64,000 nucleotides of DNA, from assembly GCA_013400155.1 (NCBI GenBank), contig VXBM01000093.1, forward strand, positions 425,192 through 489,191, written 5' to 3'. This stretch comes from Helopsaltes ochotensis (Eukaryota; Chordata; Aves; Passeriformes; Locustellidae). The position numbers and the translations under genes are program-made. This document shows, piece by piece, positions 14,080 to 26,010 of the stretch. Below the pieces are notes generated by a model. It saw only the letters and a program-made list of their open reading frames with translations, did no database searches and was not told where the DNA came from. Position 1 is the first letter of the stretch, and every line of letters starts with the position of its first letter.

Positions 14080-14520
14080 ATCTTCTCATTTGGGGTCACA
14101 GCAGCTTTCATTCCTTTGCCTTTTGGGCACTGTTCCAATGTCAGTCACTTATCATAAATAATCAGTTTCATCAGGTTGCTGCAGAGATTCAGCCCATTGC
14201 AAGGGTAAATCTGGCCTTAACTCCGGGCTGAAAGTGGCCTTTCAAAACTAATTTGGGGATTTACAAAACGACAGACAGGCTCTCCTCACGCGCTGAGTTG
14301 CTGCTCCTTGTTGTTGCTGGTTGGGTGTGTTTTTTTTAATTGCCTAGTTAATATAATCTGACACACTTCTAATGGCCCGCTGGTGAGTTCAATAGGGTAG
14401 TGGTTTTCATCAGGTGCTGGTAATAGGGTAAAGGAGCTTGGTTTAAAAGCTGTTAAAGACGCAGCAATCTTTTTTAGAGGCTCACTGTAAGCAGCTCTTC
14501 TGGAGCCTGTGCTAAAGGAT
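14080..14520. other. Candidate conserved non-coding element
   Basis: This repeat-free block has TAAT-rich words (TAATTTGGGGA, TTAATTGCCTAGTTAATATA), CpG-containing words (CCTCACGCGCTGAG, AAGACGCAGCAATC) and no coding potential. It resembles conserved regulatory sequence, but no comparison was possible. Confidence 0.28.
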
Positions 14521-16099
14521 ATTAATGTCAGGAGCTGCTTTGCTACCAGAGGCTCCAGCTGAGTCCTGCCTGCTCTTGTGTCCCTTTGGTGAGCAGGAAA
14601 CAGCCAGCCCTTGTGACAAGTTCTAAGCTGGGGCTTTGGGATGTCGAATTTCCCATTCCACGTGGGGCAGAATAAACTGGGTTCCAGAGGAAAAGCCCCA
14701 CAGAGTGTCGTAGAAACACCAAAGGGTTTATTGTGTGAACACCAGCTCCCAGCCTGAGAGCAGGCAGGGATGGATGTCTTTGGGGAGAGGTTTTTCAGGG
14801 AAAAAAATATCCAGCTGTAGAGAGCATGCCTGAGGGGAGAGAACCAGTGTGTTGTATGTTTGGAAGGACAGGTAAGAACTAATCAAGTGTACTCTGTTCT
14901 CTTGAGCCCAAGTTGATTCTGATGACCATGTCCATTTAGGGTATTGAAAAGTTTGCTGCTTCTCCTGTTGGAGAGCTATTTAAACACTGGTGCAAAGAAA
15001 TGGTCATTTTTAAATTCCCCAAATACCCCCAGCAGCCACTCTTGGCTTTATTTGTGATCAAGGAAGAGCCTGTAATGATGGGGGAAAAGTATAAAGTCCC
15101 AGAGAAAAGGAAGGGTTTTCTTAAGCTGTGGTTTCTTGTAGAAATATATTGCTTCTTCCAAAATGTTAGGCAGACTGCTAGACCTGGGGTGGTTTCCCAT
15201 TTGTGCACAATTTTAATTTCCTCTTCTGTATTTTGCCTCAATTCTTATGTTGGTTTTGCTTAAGAAATTTAAGCATTTTAAGCATTAAATTTCTTCTGCT
15301 TGACAGTCCTGTTTTGGAGTGAAAACCTGCAATAATTCTGCATTTCCCTGTGCCCTGAACTTGCCTTCTCACATACCTGAAGGGAGGCAAACATCACAAC
15401 TATCAACCCTTCTTTGCCCTTGCAAACAGGGATGGATGAAAGCTGTGGGTTTATTTAGTTTCAAAATATACAGTTTGGCTGCAGACTGGTTCGTGGACTT
15501 TGAAGCACAAGCTCACTTCCAATTGCTCTCCATCTTTATTGGAATGGTCAGGGTTTTTTCACCAGTCTTTTGATTTTCATGATTTCCTGGCACAAGTATT
15601 AATAACTGAACCACCACGAGTGCCCTGACCTGTGCCATGCCTTTTTTCCTGTGGTCTCTACTTTTTCTGCCTGAGGTACATCACGAGATACGGGCCCCAC
15701 AGCATGAGGGGAGTTTAGCCCTCTGTATTTTTATTGCAGATGGCCCACGCGTACTGCGCGTGAAGTTCTACCCACATAACAACCTCGGGGGCAAAAGAAA
15801 AAAAGGAAATAGCGCGAATTCTAGTTTCCAAATGGTAAAAGGCGCAAGGACATTTGGACTGGCTGTTTCACAAATTTTTCTGCAGGGGTGTGGTGCTGTG
15901 TCTGTGTCAGTCCCCCCTCTGTCAGAGCACCAGGTGTGCTGTGAAGGGCACCAGAATGGTGTTTTCATTTCGCCAGGAGAGTGGGGAACACCCGAAGATG
16001 CTCATGCACACAGTGAGCTTTAGGGCTGTCCTGTCTGTTCTGGGACAGCTGAGATCCAAGAACAAAGACACCAATTTTCCTCCATGTTGAGAATGCATC

Positions 16100-16440
16100 T
16101 CTTTCCTCTTCTGTTTCGCACCGAGGCGGGGAAGCCTTGCTTGCGCCCTCGTAGCGCATCGCTATCCCTTTTATTTTCTTTGTGATCACCGCTGGAAATT
16201 TTGTCCGATTAGAAGAAACTTTTACCTCTATTAAGCCCCCGAATCTCCATCAAGCATCTGATAGACTGGGCCCTAACGGCAGCCGCTTTACTTCTTTTCA
16301 GGCCCCATCCATCAGGCTGACAGTGACTGCCGATGGGCCAGTCATATTGTCTATATTTCATACACAAACATCAGGCCTGCTGACAGCACTTTGCACACTC
16401 GGAAATTGCTTTTGCTGTGAGCTGAATTTCAACTAGAGCT
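16100..16440. other. Candidate conserved non-coding element
   Basis: This is a repeat-free block with dispersed CpGs in an otherwise CpG-poor intron (for example GCCCTCGTAGCGCATCGCTA, GGCCCTAACGGCAGCCGC and GTGACTGCCGATGGGCC) and TGACAG/CTGTCA-type motifs. It is unlike the neighbouring drifting intron and resembles deeply conserved enhancers in texture. No alignment could be run, so this is inference. Confidence 0.35.
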
Positions 16441-19224
16441 TTTTTGCTGGCTCCATCTCTCAGTGTTTATGACCCTCAGGAGCAGAGGAACTGCTGTGAA
16501 TAGATAATGCTGAAAGCACTCTTGTAGCACAGAAGGTTTCATGTCTGAAGTATTTAATGTTTACAGCAAATTTGGTGTTTGTTAATTTGCATTTTTATTC
16601 TTTCCTTAAAGAACTGTCACCTTATTCTTCTGCCTGTCCTTTGTACAGATGTGTGGCAATTTGTGCTGGGGGAGCAGCGCTGATGGCGTGGGGGGAAAGA
16701 GGAGAGGAGGTGTTAAGGGGTTGGAAGAAGGCTGGATAGAGTTACAAAATGCTCCATGGCTTAGGCAGCAATCCTGATTAATGCTGCCTCAGAGGATGGG
16801 GAAGGAAGGGCTTCCAAACTGTGTGGAGCTACCCCTTTTCTCTACATTGAAATAAATTTGACAGACTACCCATCATCAGCTTAAAAATCAAACACATTAG
16901 CACACAGGAAAAAGACTTTAACCTGGAATGAATGGTATCTGCTGGTCCTTTCAGAGAACAGAAAAATTATTTTAATTACTGGAAAGGACAGATCTCTGCT
17001 AATAAAACACCCCTCCCAGCTGCTGAATTGCATTTCTTGTGGGAATAGAAATGCTTCTGCTGGAGCCCATTGTGTTTGCACATTTATGTGGTTTTGCACT
17101 TGGGCTGGTACACAAGGGACTGTGGAAGTTAGTGGGCAGCCCTGAGTCTTTATCTATACCACTGCAAATGTTCTCACAGGCAGAAATGTGTTTATGCTCA
17201 CCTCCGTGTTTGATCCAACTATCCTTGAGGAAGTGTGTGCTGAGAGTCACTCAGGAGAGGACCAGGAGAAAATAAAGAAGGCTCTTTAGAAAGTTGTGCA
17301 GCAGTTTCAGATGAACTATGGAGGTCACACAGATTAACCTACCCCTACCAAAAGTTCCCCAGGCAATCAATGCTCTGGCTGGCCAGGCAGTTTTACAAGG
17401 ACTGTAAAGAATGTACAGAGACATATCCCTGTAAAACCAGCTCTTACCTGGAAGCTCAATGAGCCATCAAATTCAGGAGAACAGCAACCATTTCTTGGGA
17501 AAATGTAATGTTAAGTGTCTCAAAATTAAACTCCAAGCCAGTATATTTTGGTGTGCAGCTAGAGTAACCTATGTTCAAGTAACATTAAGGATAAATTGTC
17601 AGAGTAAAAATCTCACATTAAAAAGAAAAAAAAAAAAAACAGTCCTCAGACTTTCCCCAGTATCATGAACAGCTTATTATATGCAGTTGAAACAGAAAGG
17701 TTTTTGAAGTGTTACTTCCTCTTTCAGTTGTTCTAATGTTTTGCTGTTTCTTTTTCCTTTGGTTATTCTTTTCCAGCCTGGAGAGAGCTGGAGATTTGAC
17801 TGGCTAGTTTGCATACGTGCAATAGATTTTATTGTCGTGCTCTAGCTCAGTGATCTTCTGTTTGGGTCTCAAACTATAAAGGGTAACATTTAATCTCTGT
17901 GTTCCTTTTTGCCAGGCCTGAATGACATTTGTGTTAGTGATTTTTGGGGGCCATTTTTTTCCCCTACCCTTTTACATTTTGATTTTTAAATGGAAACTGA
18001 ATGTTGTGCCTCTAACTTCCTGACAGGGTTAAAGAATGACACTTCTATTTCAAAAATAATTTGACTATCTGAAAACTGATTTTCAAGAGACAGTATTTTA
18101 TTGATGATATGTTGTATGACCTTTTGCATCATTATTGTTGAGATACGAGAACAGAAGGAGAATTTCCTGCATTGATTGAACCTTAGGTATGAAATATTAA
18201 ATATAAAGTAGGGGTAATTTCTTAAGTAAACAGCACCTTTTAAAATAACATTTTTCTGGATGTTCCTTTTACCAATAATTCCTGCACTTCTACCCTGGAG
18301 CACAGGAAAAGTGTCTCGTGTTTAAGTGTGTGTAATAGTAGGGTATATATGGTACAGCAGTTCCTGTTCTGATCAGCATCCCATTGAATTTTCACTACTG
18401 TGCACTATGGAAAAGTGTCTTCCACGAGGAGGTGGATTTATGGAGATTAGACAAACTGGTTTCTGCAATGCCCATTATATGAGTGAGAGCTGAGGGGAGC
18501 TGGGTGATTTGTTGAAGGTCAAATGCCAAGCCTGTGTCAGAACTGAGAAATCAATGCACATGTAATTTCATGAGATGGAAGCTTCTGCCCCTTTTGTTTT
18601 TCTGCTGGCTTGGGAACAGTGGAGGCAGGGCCTGCTGAAGTATTCCCTGTAGCAGAGGTATTAGGAAACAACAATCTTCAGTGTGTGATAAATGAGCACT
18701 GTGACTTGGGACCCAACTAGAGAAATCCAAAAAAATATCAGAGCACTGGGAGCTATGTTCCCAGGCAGCTGACACTGCATCCTTATATCCAGTCGAGTGG
18801 AATGGAGCCAAAATTATGCCTTCGTGTTGGAATACTTCTTTATATCTCTGCCTCAAAATGCAGGAAGCAAGGTTCCCAGTGTAAAGTGCAGCAAATAGCA
18901 AGGTTGTCGAATAGTTTCCCTGAAAACCAGCTTCTTTCTGCTTCCTTTGCCTCATCGATCAGTGGTAGAAGCTGTACTTGACTATAAAGGCTTCCAGTCT
19001 CCCCCACACTAAATACTTATTATCCAGAAGAAGCAGAAGAGAAAGAGATGAGCGACCTCCCATCTCCATGTCATTTCTGTAGTTACAACCTCCACCTTCC
19101 CTCTGCTTGAGAACAGGGTCTAACATGGAAAAGGCTTCAGTTCAGCACCTGGAGCCTCTCCCTACCCCTCCAAAAACAAGATCAGCAGCATAACGGGCAG
19201 AGATCGAAAGTATTGGTTGGCTTT

Positions 19225-19320
19225 TCCTCTCATCCTGCCTGACCTTGGGCAGGTTGTTTTCCCCCTGGGCTTTGGTTGCCAGGCTGCAGTGTGACCCTGC
19301 CCTCTGAGTCAATCGGTGAA
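19225..19320 (-). repeat. Possible MIR-like fragment, minus orientation
   Basis: The + strand reads CTGACCTTGGGCAGGTTGTT, then CTGGGCTTTGG and CCCTCTGAGTC. The minus-strand equivalent resembles the MIR 3' part (CTGAGGCTCAG, then AAGTGACTTGCCCAAGGTCA). It is short and diverged. Confidence 0.3.
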
Positions 19321-19540
19321 GCGTTGTAAAACCAGAAAGTGTCGCAGGGAGCACCGGCAGGCTGGAGAGCAGCCACAGGTGGCTGTGGCGCTGCCTGAGC
19401 CTTGTCCCGCTGGGAACGGAGCTGTGGTGGCCTGTGGCACATGGAACAGAAGTTTGATGGATTGGGAACCCATCATGGGAGCGTCTCTGTGGTCTCACTG
19501 CAGGAACTCTGGCAGCGTTCCTGAGCTTTCTCTAGCTGCG

Positions 19541-19850
19541 GTGTTGTCACTATTGAGCACAGCACAAAAGACACGGACACTCGGAGTTTTGGAAGAAGCA
19601 GAAAAGAGGGCCGAAATTTATTGTTTTTTCTTATATGGTTTTCAGATCAGTGCCAGGGATTGGATGAGAGTGTGGCCACCTCTCCAATTCCATTGGCCAA
19701 ACGGACAGTCAATCAAATGTTTTTTTTCCCTCAGAAGGCATGTGATGTTTACCAGAAAATTTCCCAAACATCCCTATCTATCGATAACACCAGTGTGAGA
19801 AAGAAGCAAGGAAAATGCACAACATTGAGAATTCTGACTCCACTTTAGAA
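19541..19850 (-). mobile_element. Candidate endogenous-retrovirus LTR, minus orientation
   Basis: On the minus strand an AATAAA (complement of TTTATT near 19617-19622) is preceded by a TATA-like CCATATAAG (complement near 19633-19642), the layout of a retroviral U3/R junction. The + strand blocks GTGTGGCCACCTCTCCAATT and CCATTGGCCAAACGGACAG, followed by GTCAATCAAATG, resemble songbird LTR sequence, and CCAATTCCATTGG gives CCAAT motifs on both strands. No clean TG...CA termini or target-site duplication could be fixed, so the ends are approximate. It could instead be ordinary intron with a chance promoter-like arrangement. Confidence 0.45.
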
Positions 19851-20689
19851 ACTGAGAAACACATCAGAAAGGCTGCAAAAGTCAGGGCAACACGGTGTGA
19901 AGGAAGAGGAAGGATGGACAGTGATTATACCATGGAAGTTATGATGGGCCTGACCGAGGCAGACAGAGATGCAACCACTCCTCTCTCTGGTAAATCTGCA
20001 CAGAACTCTTGGAACACAAGTGTTTGTGAAGCAGCAAAACAAGGGCTCGATTATGGGCTTTATCAATTTCCAGGCTCCTCAGAGAGCAACAAGTGACTTT
20101 TGGGGGGTCATGGGGACTTTCAGATGTGGCTTTCCACCACACTAGGCAGCGTGGTAGTCAAAGGCAATGGAATATCCTCCAGATCCCCTTTGATGTAGAG
20201 GATGTGTGGCAGGTCCCACCTTGGCAGGGAATCTCATTAGCTGTTGCTGGGAGGAAGCAACACAGTCAAGAAGCTGCTCAAGCTCCCTCTTCTCCCTCTC
20301 ATCATGTTAGCCATTGGGAGGCAATTTTCTTTTGTTGTTTTATGATCCTTAGAGATGAGTTGATGATCGCAGCTTTGTTTTCAGAGTAAGAAGAAAAAAA
20401 GGTTTGAGAGGTGTGTTTTTCCCCTTCCTCCGCCCAGTATTTGAAAACTATTTTTCCCAGGCCCTGTTTTGATAATACCAATATCTATAATATTTATCTG
20501 AAATACTGGGACGCCCCAAACAAGCTGTGTTCTGTTTATGAACACTGGAACTTCATGGCTCCTCTTCCCCTTCAAATATTTGTGTTTATGCGGTTTATCT
20601 TTAGCATTAAAAATAACATTTTAAAGCTCCTGAGAAAATTTCAGTGATGCTTTTTATATCATTCACTGCAACACTTCCATTTTAATTGA

Positions 20690-21180
20690 ATCATTCCTAA
20701 TCAGTTGAGTTTGCTTAGCAAATACATGTGGGAGACTTTTTTTCCCCATAGATAAAATAATACTTTGTTTCCATATCAAGGGAGATAAGTAAATTTTGCA
20801 GCATCATTATTAGTCTTTAAATTTTCTTGATGATTCCACAACATATGACAATAAGTTGGTTATGGAAGGGAGATCTTAAAGGTGTGCAGTTCCCATTTTA
20901 TCCCCTGGAGCATTCCTCATTATCGATACGTTCATACAGTTAAGATTTACATCATTGATTAGTGTGATTTAGAGTGTCACGGCTTCGCATTCTGTCAGCC
21001 TTTCTAGCAAAGCAAGCAATTTAAAGTCGTTGCATGTGATACAAGATTTCAAAGCAGTAATTCAGCTGCAGTGTTATGTTTGATCCGGTGTTTACTGCTG
21101 TAACAACTGGCAGTTTATAAACGTAGAGATTAAAATGATGAGAGATCTAGAAACTCCTATAAACCCTAATGAAGAAGTAG
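20690..21180. other. Candidate conserved non-coding element
   Basis: This long AT-rich, repeat-free block has homeodomain-like TAAT cores (GCAGTAATTCAGC, TTGATTAGTGTGATT), AT-rich words such as AATAATACTTTG, and retained CpGs (ATTATCGATACG, GTCACGGCTTCGC, AAGTCGTTGC). There is no coding frame. The texture suggests an enhancer inside the AGBL4 intron; unverified. Confidence 0.33.
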
Positions 21181-22049
21181 TGTGTGAATACCCGTGATTG
21201 CTTTGTGCAGATTTTTCAGCATGCTCAGGTATTTGGGGGTGTTCATTGATGTGTGCCCTGCCCATAAAGTGTGTACCTGTTACCCAGGGAGAGTTCAGAG
21301 TCGGAGGGTTTGTTCATGTCTGTCTCACAGATAATTTTATGCAATCTGAGTATCTGCCTATCTGCAGTACATCTCTGTTCAAAGTGTGAAAGTGAACTGC
21401 AGTTTTGATTTCCTCCAAGCCAGATAGTTATTTAGATTATCACTGGGTGTCATATCGCGTGGGGCTTAACAGTGCCACAAGACATCACCGTCAGAAACAA
21501 GACACTGCAGTGGGTGGACTTGGGGTCAGACTGTGTCAAGCAGTCTTTAAATCCCTAACCATGTCCATGCTGTTCAGGAACCGGATTGGACCTTTTTGAT
21601 TCTGCCACTGGACTCAGATCTTTCACAGCCCCAAATTGTCATAGTAGAAGTTTTTAAAGTTTGTCTCAGCTGGAGCTATTTCCCTGGCTTATCAGATATT
21701 ACATTACTGCTGTTCCCAGAAAACTAAAATTTCCCCAGGTCCTTCCATGCAGCCTATCCGTAACATACCTGGTGACATGAAAAGTGAAGTTTAAAAAAAT
21801 GTAATTCATAAGAAAAGTCTAATTATTTGTGACATTTCATCCATCATGTCCTAAGCTTCTCCAGAGGAAAGTAGTAACATTTCGTCTCCTTGACAGCAAA
21901 CAACACACTGACGAACTGAAAAATGTTCTGCTATATTTCAAGCTGTAGTAAACTGAGTAAAGAGCAAGTACAAAATAAATAGCCAGAGTAAAGAGCAGGA
22001 ACCCACATAAGTAGGGGGCAGAAGCTTGGCGAGCTTTCTAAAATATTTC

Positions 22050-22860
22050 TCTTGGGTTAAAATACAAAGCAATCCTTCAGAAATAACCAGAACATTTCAG
22101 GGTAAGCTATGGCAGTGCCACTGAGCCCAGTCTGCACTGACTTTCCTGACCACTCCTGGGAGAAGGTGCCTTGGGCAGCTGTGGCAGCACGGTGCGGGGT
22201 CATGGAGACCTGCAGCTCCTGAGAGAAGACAGCTTGACACAGGTTTTTAGGATATCCCCCAACTCCCCACCTCCAGCATTTCAGGACTGCAAAAGGAGAG
22301 CTTCTATTGTCAAAAGGGAAGAGCAAGTCTAGGAAGCCTGGCCTCCTAATAGTTTTATTTTGAAGATGATGCCTAAGCTCCTGAAGCATTCCTGTCAGGT
22401 CATACCCAAACTGACTTTGCCTCTGACGGCTCTCTCTGGGACATGCCAAGTTCCCCATGCTGGCTTGCTTTCTCTCTCCCCCATCAGGCTTCGATCAAAT
22501 TTTGGTTATGGACGACCCATCTCTTTCTTCATGGCTCCTGTGGCCTTGCTTACACATCGAGATGTCTCTGCTCCAGAACCTGCAGGTCTCTCCTGCCTCA
22601 GCAAAAAGAGAATCATTTGGATATTAACTCGCACTGTTTTCCTGGGAACTCAGAGATCTCTCATCTGTGAAACACACAGGTTCCACCCACTGGTGAAGAG
22701 GGAAGGTCATCTGTGCTGGCACATCCAGCTCCTCAGCTGGTTTCCAAACCCATATTGGTACTCTCTTGGCAGGTCTCGAGTGCTTTGTCATTTTAACAAA
22801 GCAATGTGCAACATCCCAAAGTAGGACATCAATCAGTTCTTCCATCTGAAAAGTCTAATG
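22050..22860. other. Unclassified intronic block with long overlapping chance frames
   Basis: Open frames of 154 codons (+, 22360-22824) and 133 codons (-, 22057-22458) overlap here, with a further 73-codon minus frame at 22624-22845. None matches a protein family I recognise, none has splice-site support, and codon use is not distinctive. It could be a decayed mobile element or retrocopy, or chance. Confidence 0.3.
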
Positions 22861-25800
22861 ATGAACAATAATGAGTTGGAGGATTTGGAAGCAGTTTGGT
22901 TGTTCTTTATGTTTTGATCTTTTATTTTGGAAGAAATCCTTATGTGCAGAAGCTCCAGCACAGTACTTCTCCTTGTAACTCTGAAAGGCTGAGATTGTTC
23001 TTTAAGGAAAGGACAAGTTTATGCAGCCATTCCTAGTCTTTCACAGGGTGGAGGCCTTTTCATTTCCATTACTTTTCTTCTTTTTCCTTTCCTGTTATGT
23101 GCACACACACACACAAACTCAGGAGTACATCATGAGCCGAGCTGTATTTTCTGTTTATTGCCACCAGGTTAATAACAGTAATGGTGCGAGGAGAAAATGA
23201 AGTGTTATGTAAAATCCTGCATTGCAGATTTTGGTGCTGATGCAAAGAGCTCAATAAAGTGTAACACTTTAATCATGGAGATAAAAATCACACAGCAGCT
23301 TCACAGTCTTCCAAGATGCAGAGCCTTAAGACAAAATAGAAGCAGGAGAGAAAGAGAAACCAACAATATTATTTGAGTCCCAGAAAACTTAGGCAAGAAA
23401 AAAAAAGCCCACTTTCTTTCTTCTGGATGTTTTGATTCAGTCTTTATATTCACAAGATAAAAAACTGAAAACTGTGTGCATATTAGTTTCCTGGTATTAA
23501 AAGAGTAAAATGCCACAGCTTTATACACAACCCATTTACTGGAACCTGGAGATCCCTTGAAAACAACACAAAAAAGGCCTGCACCACAAAGAACAAAACC
23601 TATTAACCAGAAGAAAAAAGACAAAATGAGAAAAGAAAAAAAAAGCCAACACTCAGAACATGATATGATGATATGTATTGGTTTTTCCAGGTAGGTCAGC
23701 AGCCCAGCACAGTTTTAGTTATGGTGGTTTGAGTCCAAATTCATCATGTTGGCAGAGAAAAGGAATCAGGCTTGGAGGGTGCTTCGCTTCTCTTCACTGT
23801 TACTGTCCTTTATGTCTCTGCTTCCCAGCTGCAGATTAAGATTGTAATGTCAAATTACTGCACATAAAGCTGTAGGTTGTTTGTTTGTGGTGTTATTTTG
23901 GGATGGGGTGGAGAAAAAGGAAGAGTTATGTGAAGGAGATCTCTCCTGTGCAGGGAAATTCGGAGATGTAAAGACATGGAGTACTCTGCTAAAAAGTAGG
24001 GACAGTGCTAAAGACTGTGTACCTTCAGGCTGGACCACTTTCCATGAGGGACATGACTACAGTTGTGTGCTGAGCTCATTCTACTTTGAATAATATTTCT
24101 AAAAGTCCTTTTCCCCACAAATTAGTTACTGAACAGAATACAAAAATATTTTCTGTTGCAAAGAACACAAAAAATTCAGGTATACCTAGCTTAAATAAAA
24201 GTGCTTCAGATAACTCAGACACAGTGGCCCCTCAGCCACCCCAGAAGATGGTTCTCCACAGCAGAGAAGCCACTCCAGAGAAGTCATGCCTTCAGCATGA
24301 GATGTAATTCTGCTGTAGTTGGTGCCTGGCCCTTTGGGATCAGTTGCCATACCTTGAAGGAGCACAGCAGCTGCCTGAGCCTGTCCAGCCCTCAGCAGGA
24401 GGAGCAGGAGGGAGGGGTCAGTATTTTATCTTTCTTGGCCCTGTTCTGTCCCAAAGCTCACAGTCTGCAGCCAGTTAGCACTGCCTGTTTCAATATATTA
24501 CACGGCTCTCCCCTTGGGTAAGATTCAAGGTTAATTCAAGGGCATGCTAATTCTTGCTAGGGCTTGAAGGAAACCCAGAAGGTTTAATGTTTCCACCAGC
24601 TGTGATAACCATGTGCCAAGTTTAGGACCACTGATTGAAAAGCTCCTAGAGAGGCAGAGTCAGGAGTATGTTTTAGTGGCCTTTGGTATCTGATAAACTC
24701 TGTCATCGCTGCCTACCTGTGATATGCACATCATGAGGAGTGCCTGATTACATGGCTGGCTGTAGCCAGAGAACATGAAAGCTGACATTTCATATTACTT
24801 TATATCCTCTCGTCCAGCTGAGTTCACTTGTGTGGAATTAACAGATGTCAGATTTGGACGTGGGCATGGATGCCACAAGAAATCTGTAAATAAGCCAACC
24901 CTTGTGTAGTGTTTTTAGAACAGGTCATGGTAGGAAATGGCAAAGAAAAGGGAATGTTTCATTGGATCCTGTGATATTTTCAGGAGAACTCAGGGCTGAA
25001 TCAAGCTGATATCACTCGGAGGCTGAAATCTTATCCTAAGGGTTGCCTGAAGTGAAAGTCTCCTGCTTTTTTGCAGTGATAAGTGTGTGTCCAGAAACAA
25101 CATTACAGCAGCTGCAGTAAAGGCAGAGTGATCTCAGCACTAACTCAATGGTCTGCTTCCTACTTGTGGTAAAGGATGCTGGCCCACAGCTGTAGAGAGG
25201 TGTGTGTGGGAAAGGAGGCATTGCTCATCTATTTCTTGTGCAGACTCCTCACTGTTTGGATTAGCACCAAATGGACACCAGTCCAGTCAGTGCTGCAGAT
25301 ACAACCAGATACTCCCAGATGTTTTTTGAGGAGAAAACCAAGATGCAAGTTCTTCATATGTTGTGATGTCTGTCCTGCTGGCTCACTTTAAATCCTTTTA
25401 ATCTCAGGATAAGGCTTAAATTCAGAATCGATTGCTTTTAACATATTCCATTCTCTTGTACTTGTTTCTTAATGCTTTTGAGTTAGGAACTGCTAGAAAA
25501 TCTGGCAGCATTTGTTGCTTAAACAATGGATGCTTGTGCAGTTTGTGAGAGTAACAGAAAGGGAAACTCTCCAAAGACAGAGGGACCAATGAGATGAGGG
25601 GTGAGCATCAGAATACATGTCCCAGTAGCAATGTGACTGGGATGGCTTCTGGTCCTGGGAGTCTAGAAACGCTGTTTGCAACTTTAAAAAGAGTGAGTCA
25701 GTAATTTCCTAGTGCTGGGTACAGAGCAATAGTGCATTTGCCTCCCAGGCATTTAGATTTTGTGTCTGCGCCTTTTCCAAACAGGTATTACTGCTCCTGG

Positions 25801-26010
25801 GTTTTGGGTTTTTTGTTTGTTTTTTTTTTTTTTTTTTTTGTTTGTTTTTTTTTTGTTTTGGTTTGGTTTTGTTGTTGTTGTTTTGTTTGTTTGTTTTTGT
25901 TTGGTTTTTTGTTTGTTTGTTTGTGGGTTTTTTTCCCAGGGGGCAGGGAAGGAGGGATTTGGTGGTTTTTGTTTTTGTTTTTGTTTGGGGTGTTTTTGGT
26001 TTGTTGCTGG
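25801..26010. repeat. T/G-only low-complexity tract (GTTT-rich)
   Basis: About 210 bases consist almost only of T and G, with (GTTT)n, (GTT)n and long T runs, broken by one GGGGGCAGGGAAGGAGGGAT segment at about 25939. Frames of about 86-105 codons on both strands here encode only F/V/C/L or K/N/Q/T runs and are artefacts. Confidence 0.95.

Noticed and set aside
14640..14760. Possible LTR end: AATAAA on the minus strand near AACACCAAAGGGTTTATTGT
   Set aside because: Only one motif pair; no termini, TATA-like element or family blocks could be matched.
18495..18550. MIR-like GTGATTTGTTGAAGGTCAAA
   Set aside because: Similarity is short and includes several mismatches; not distinguishable from chance.
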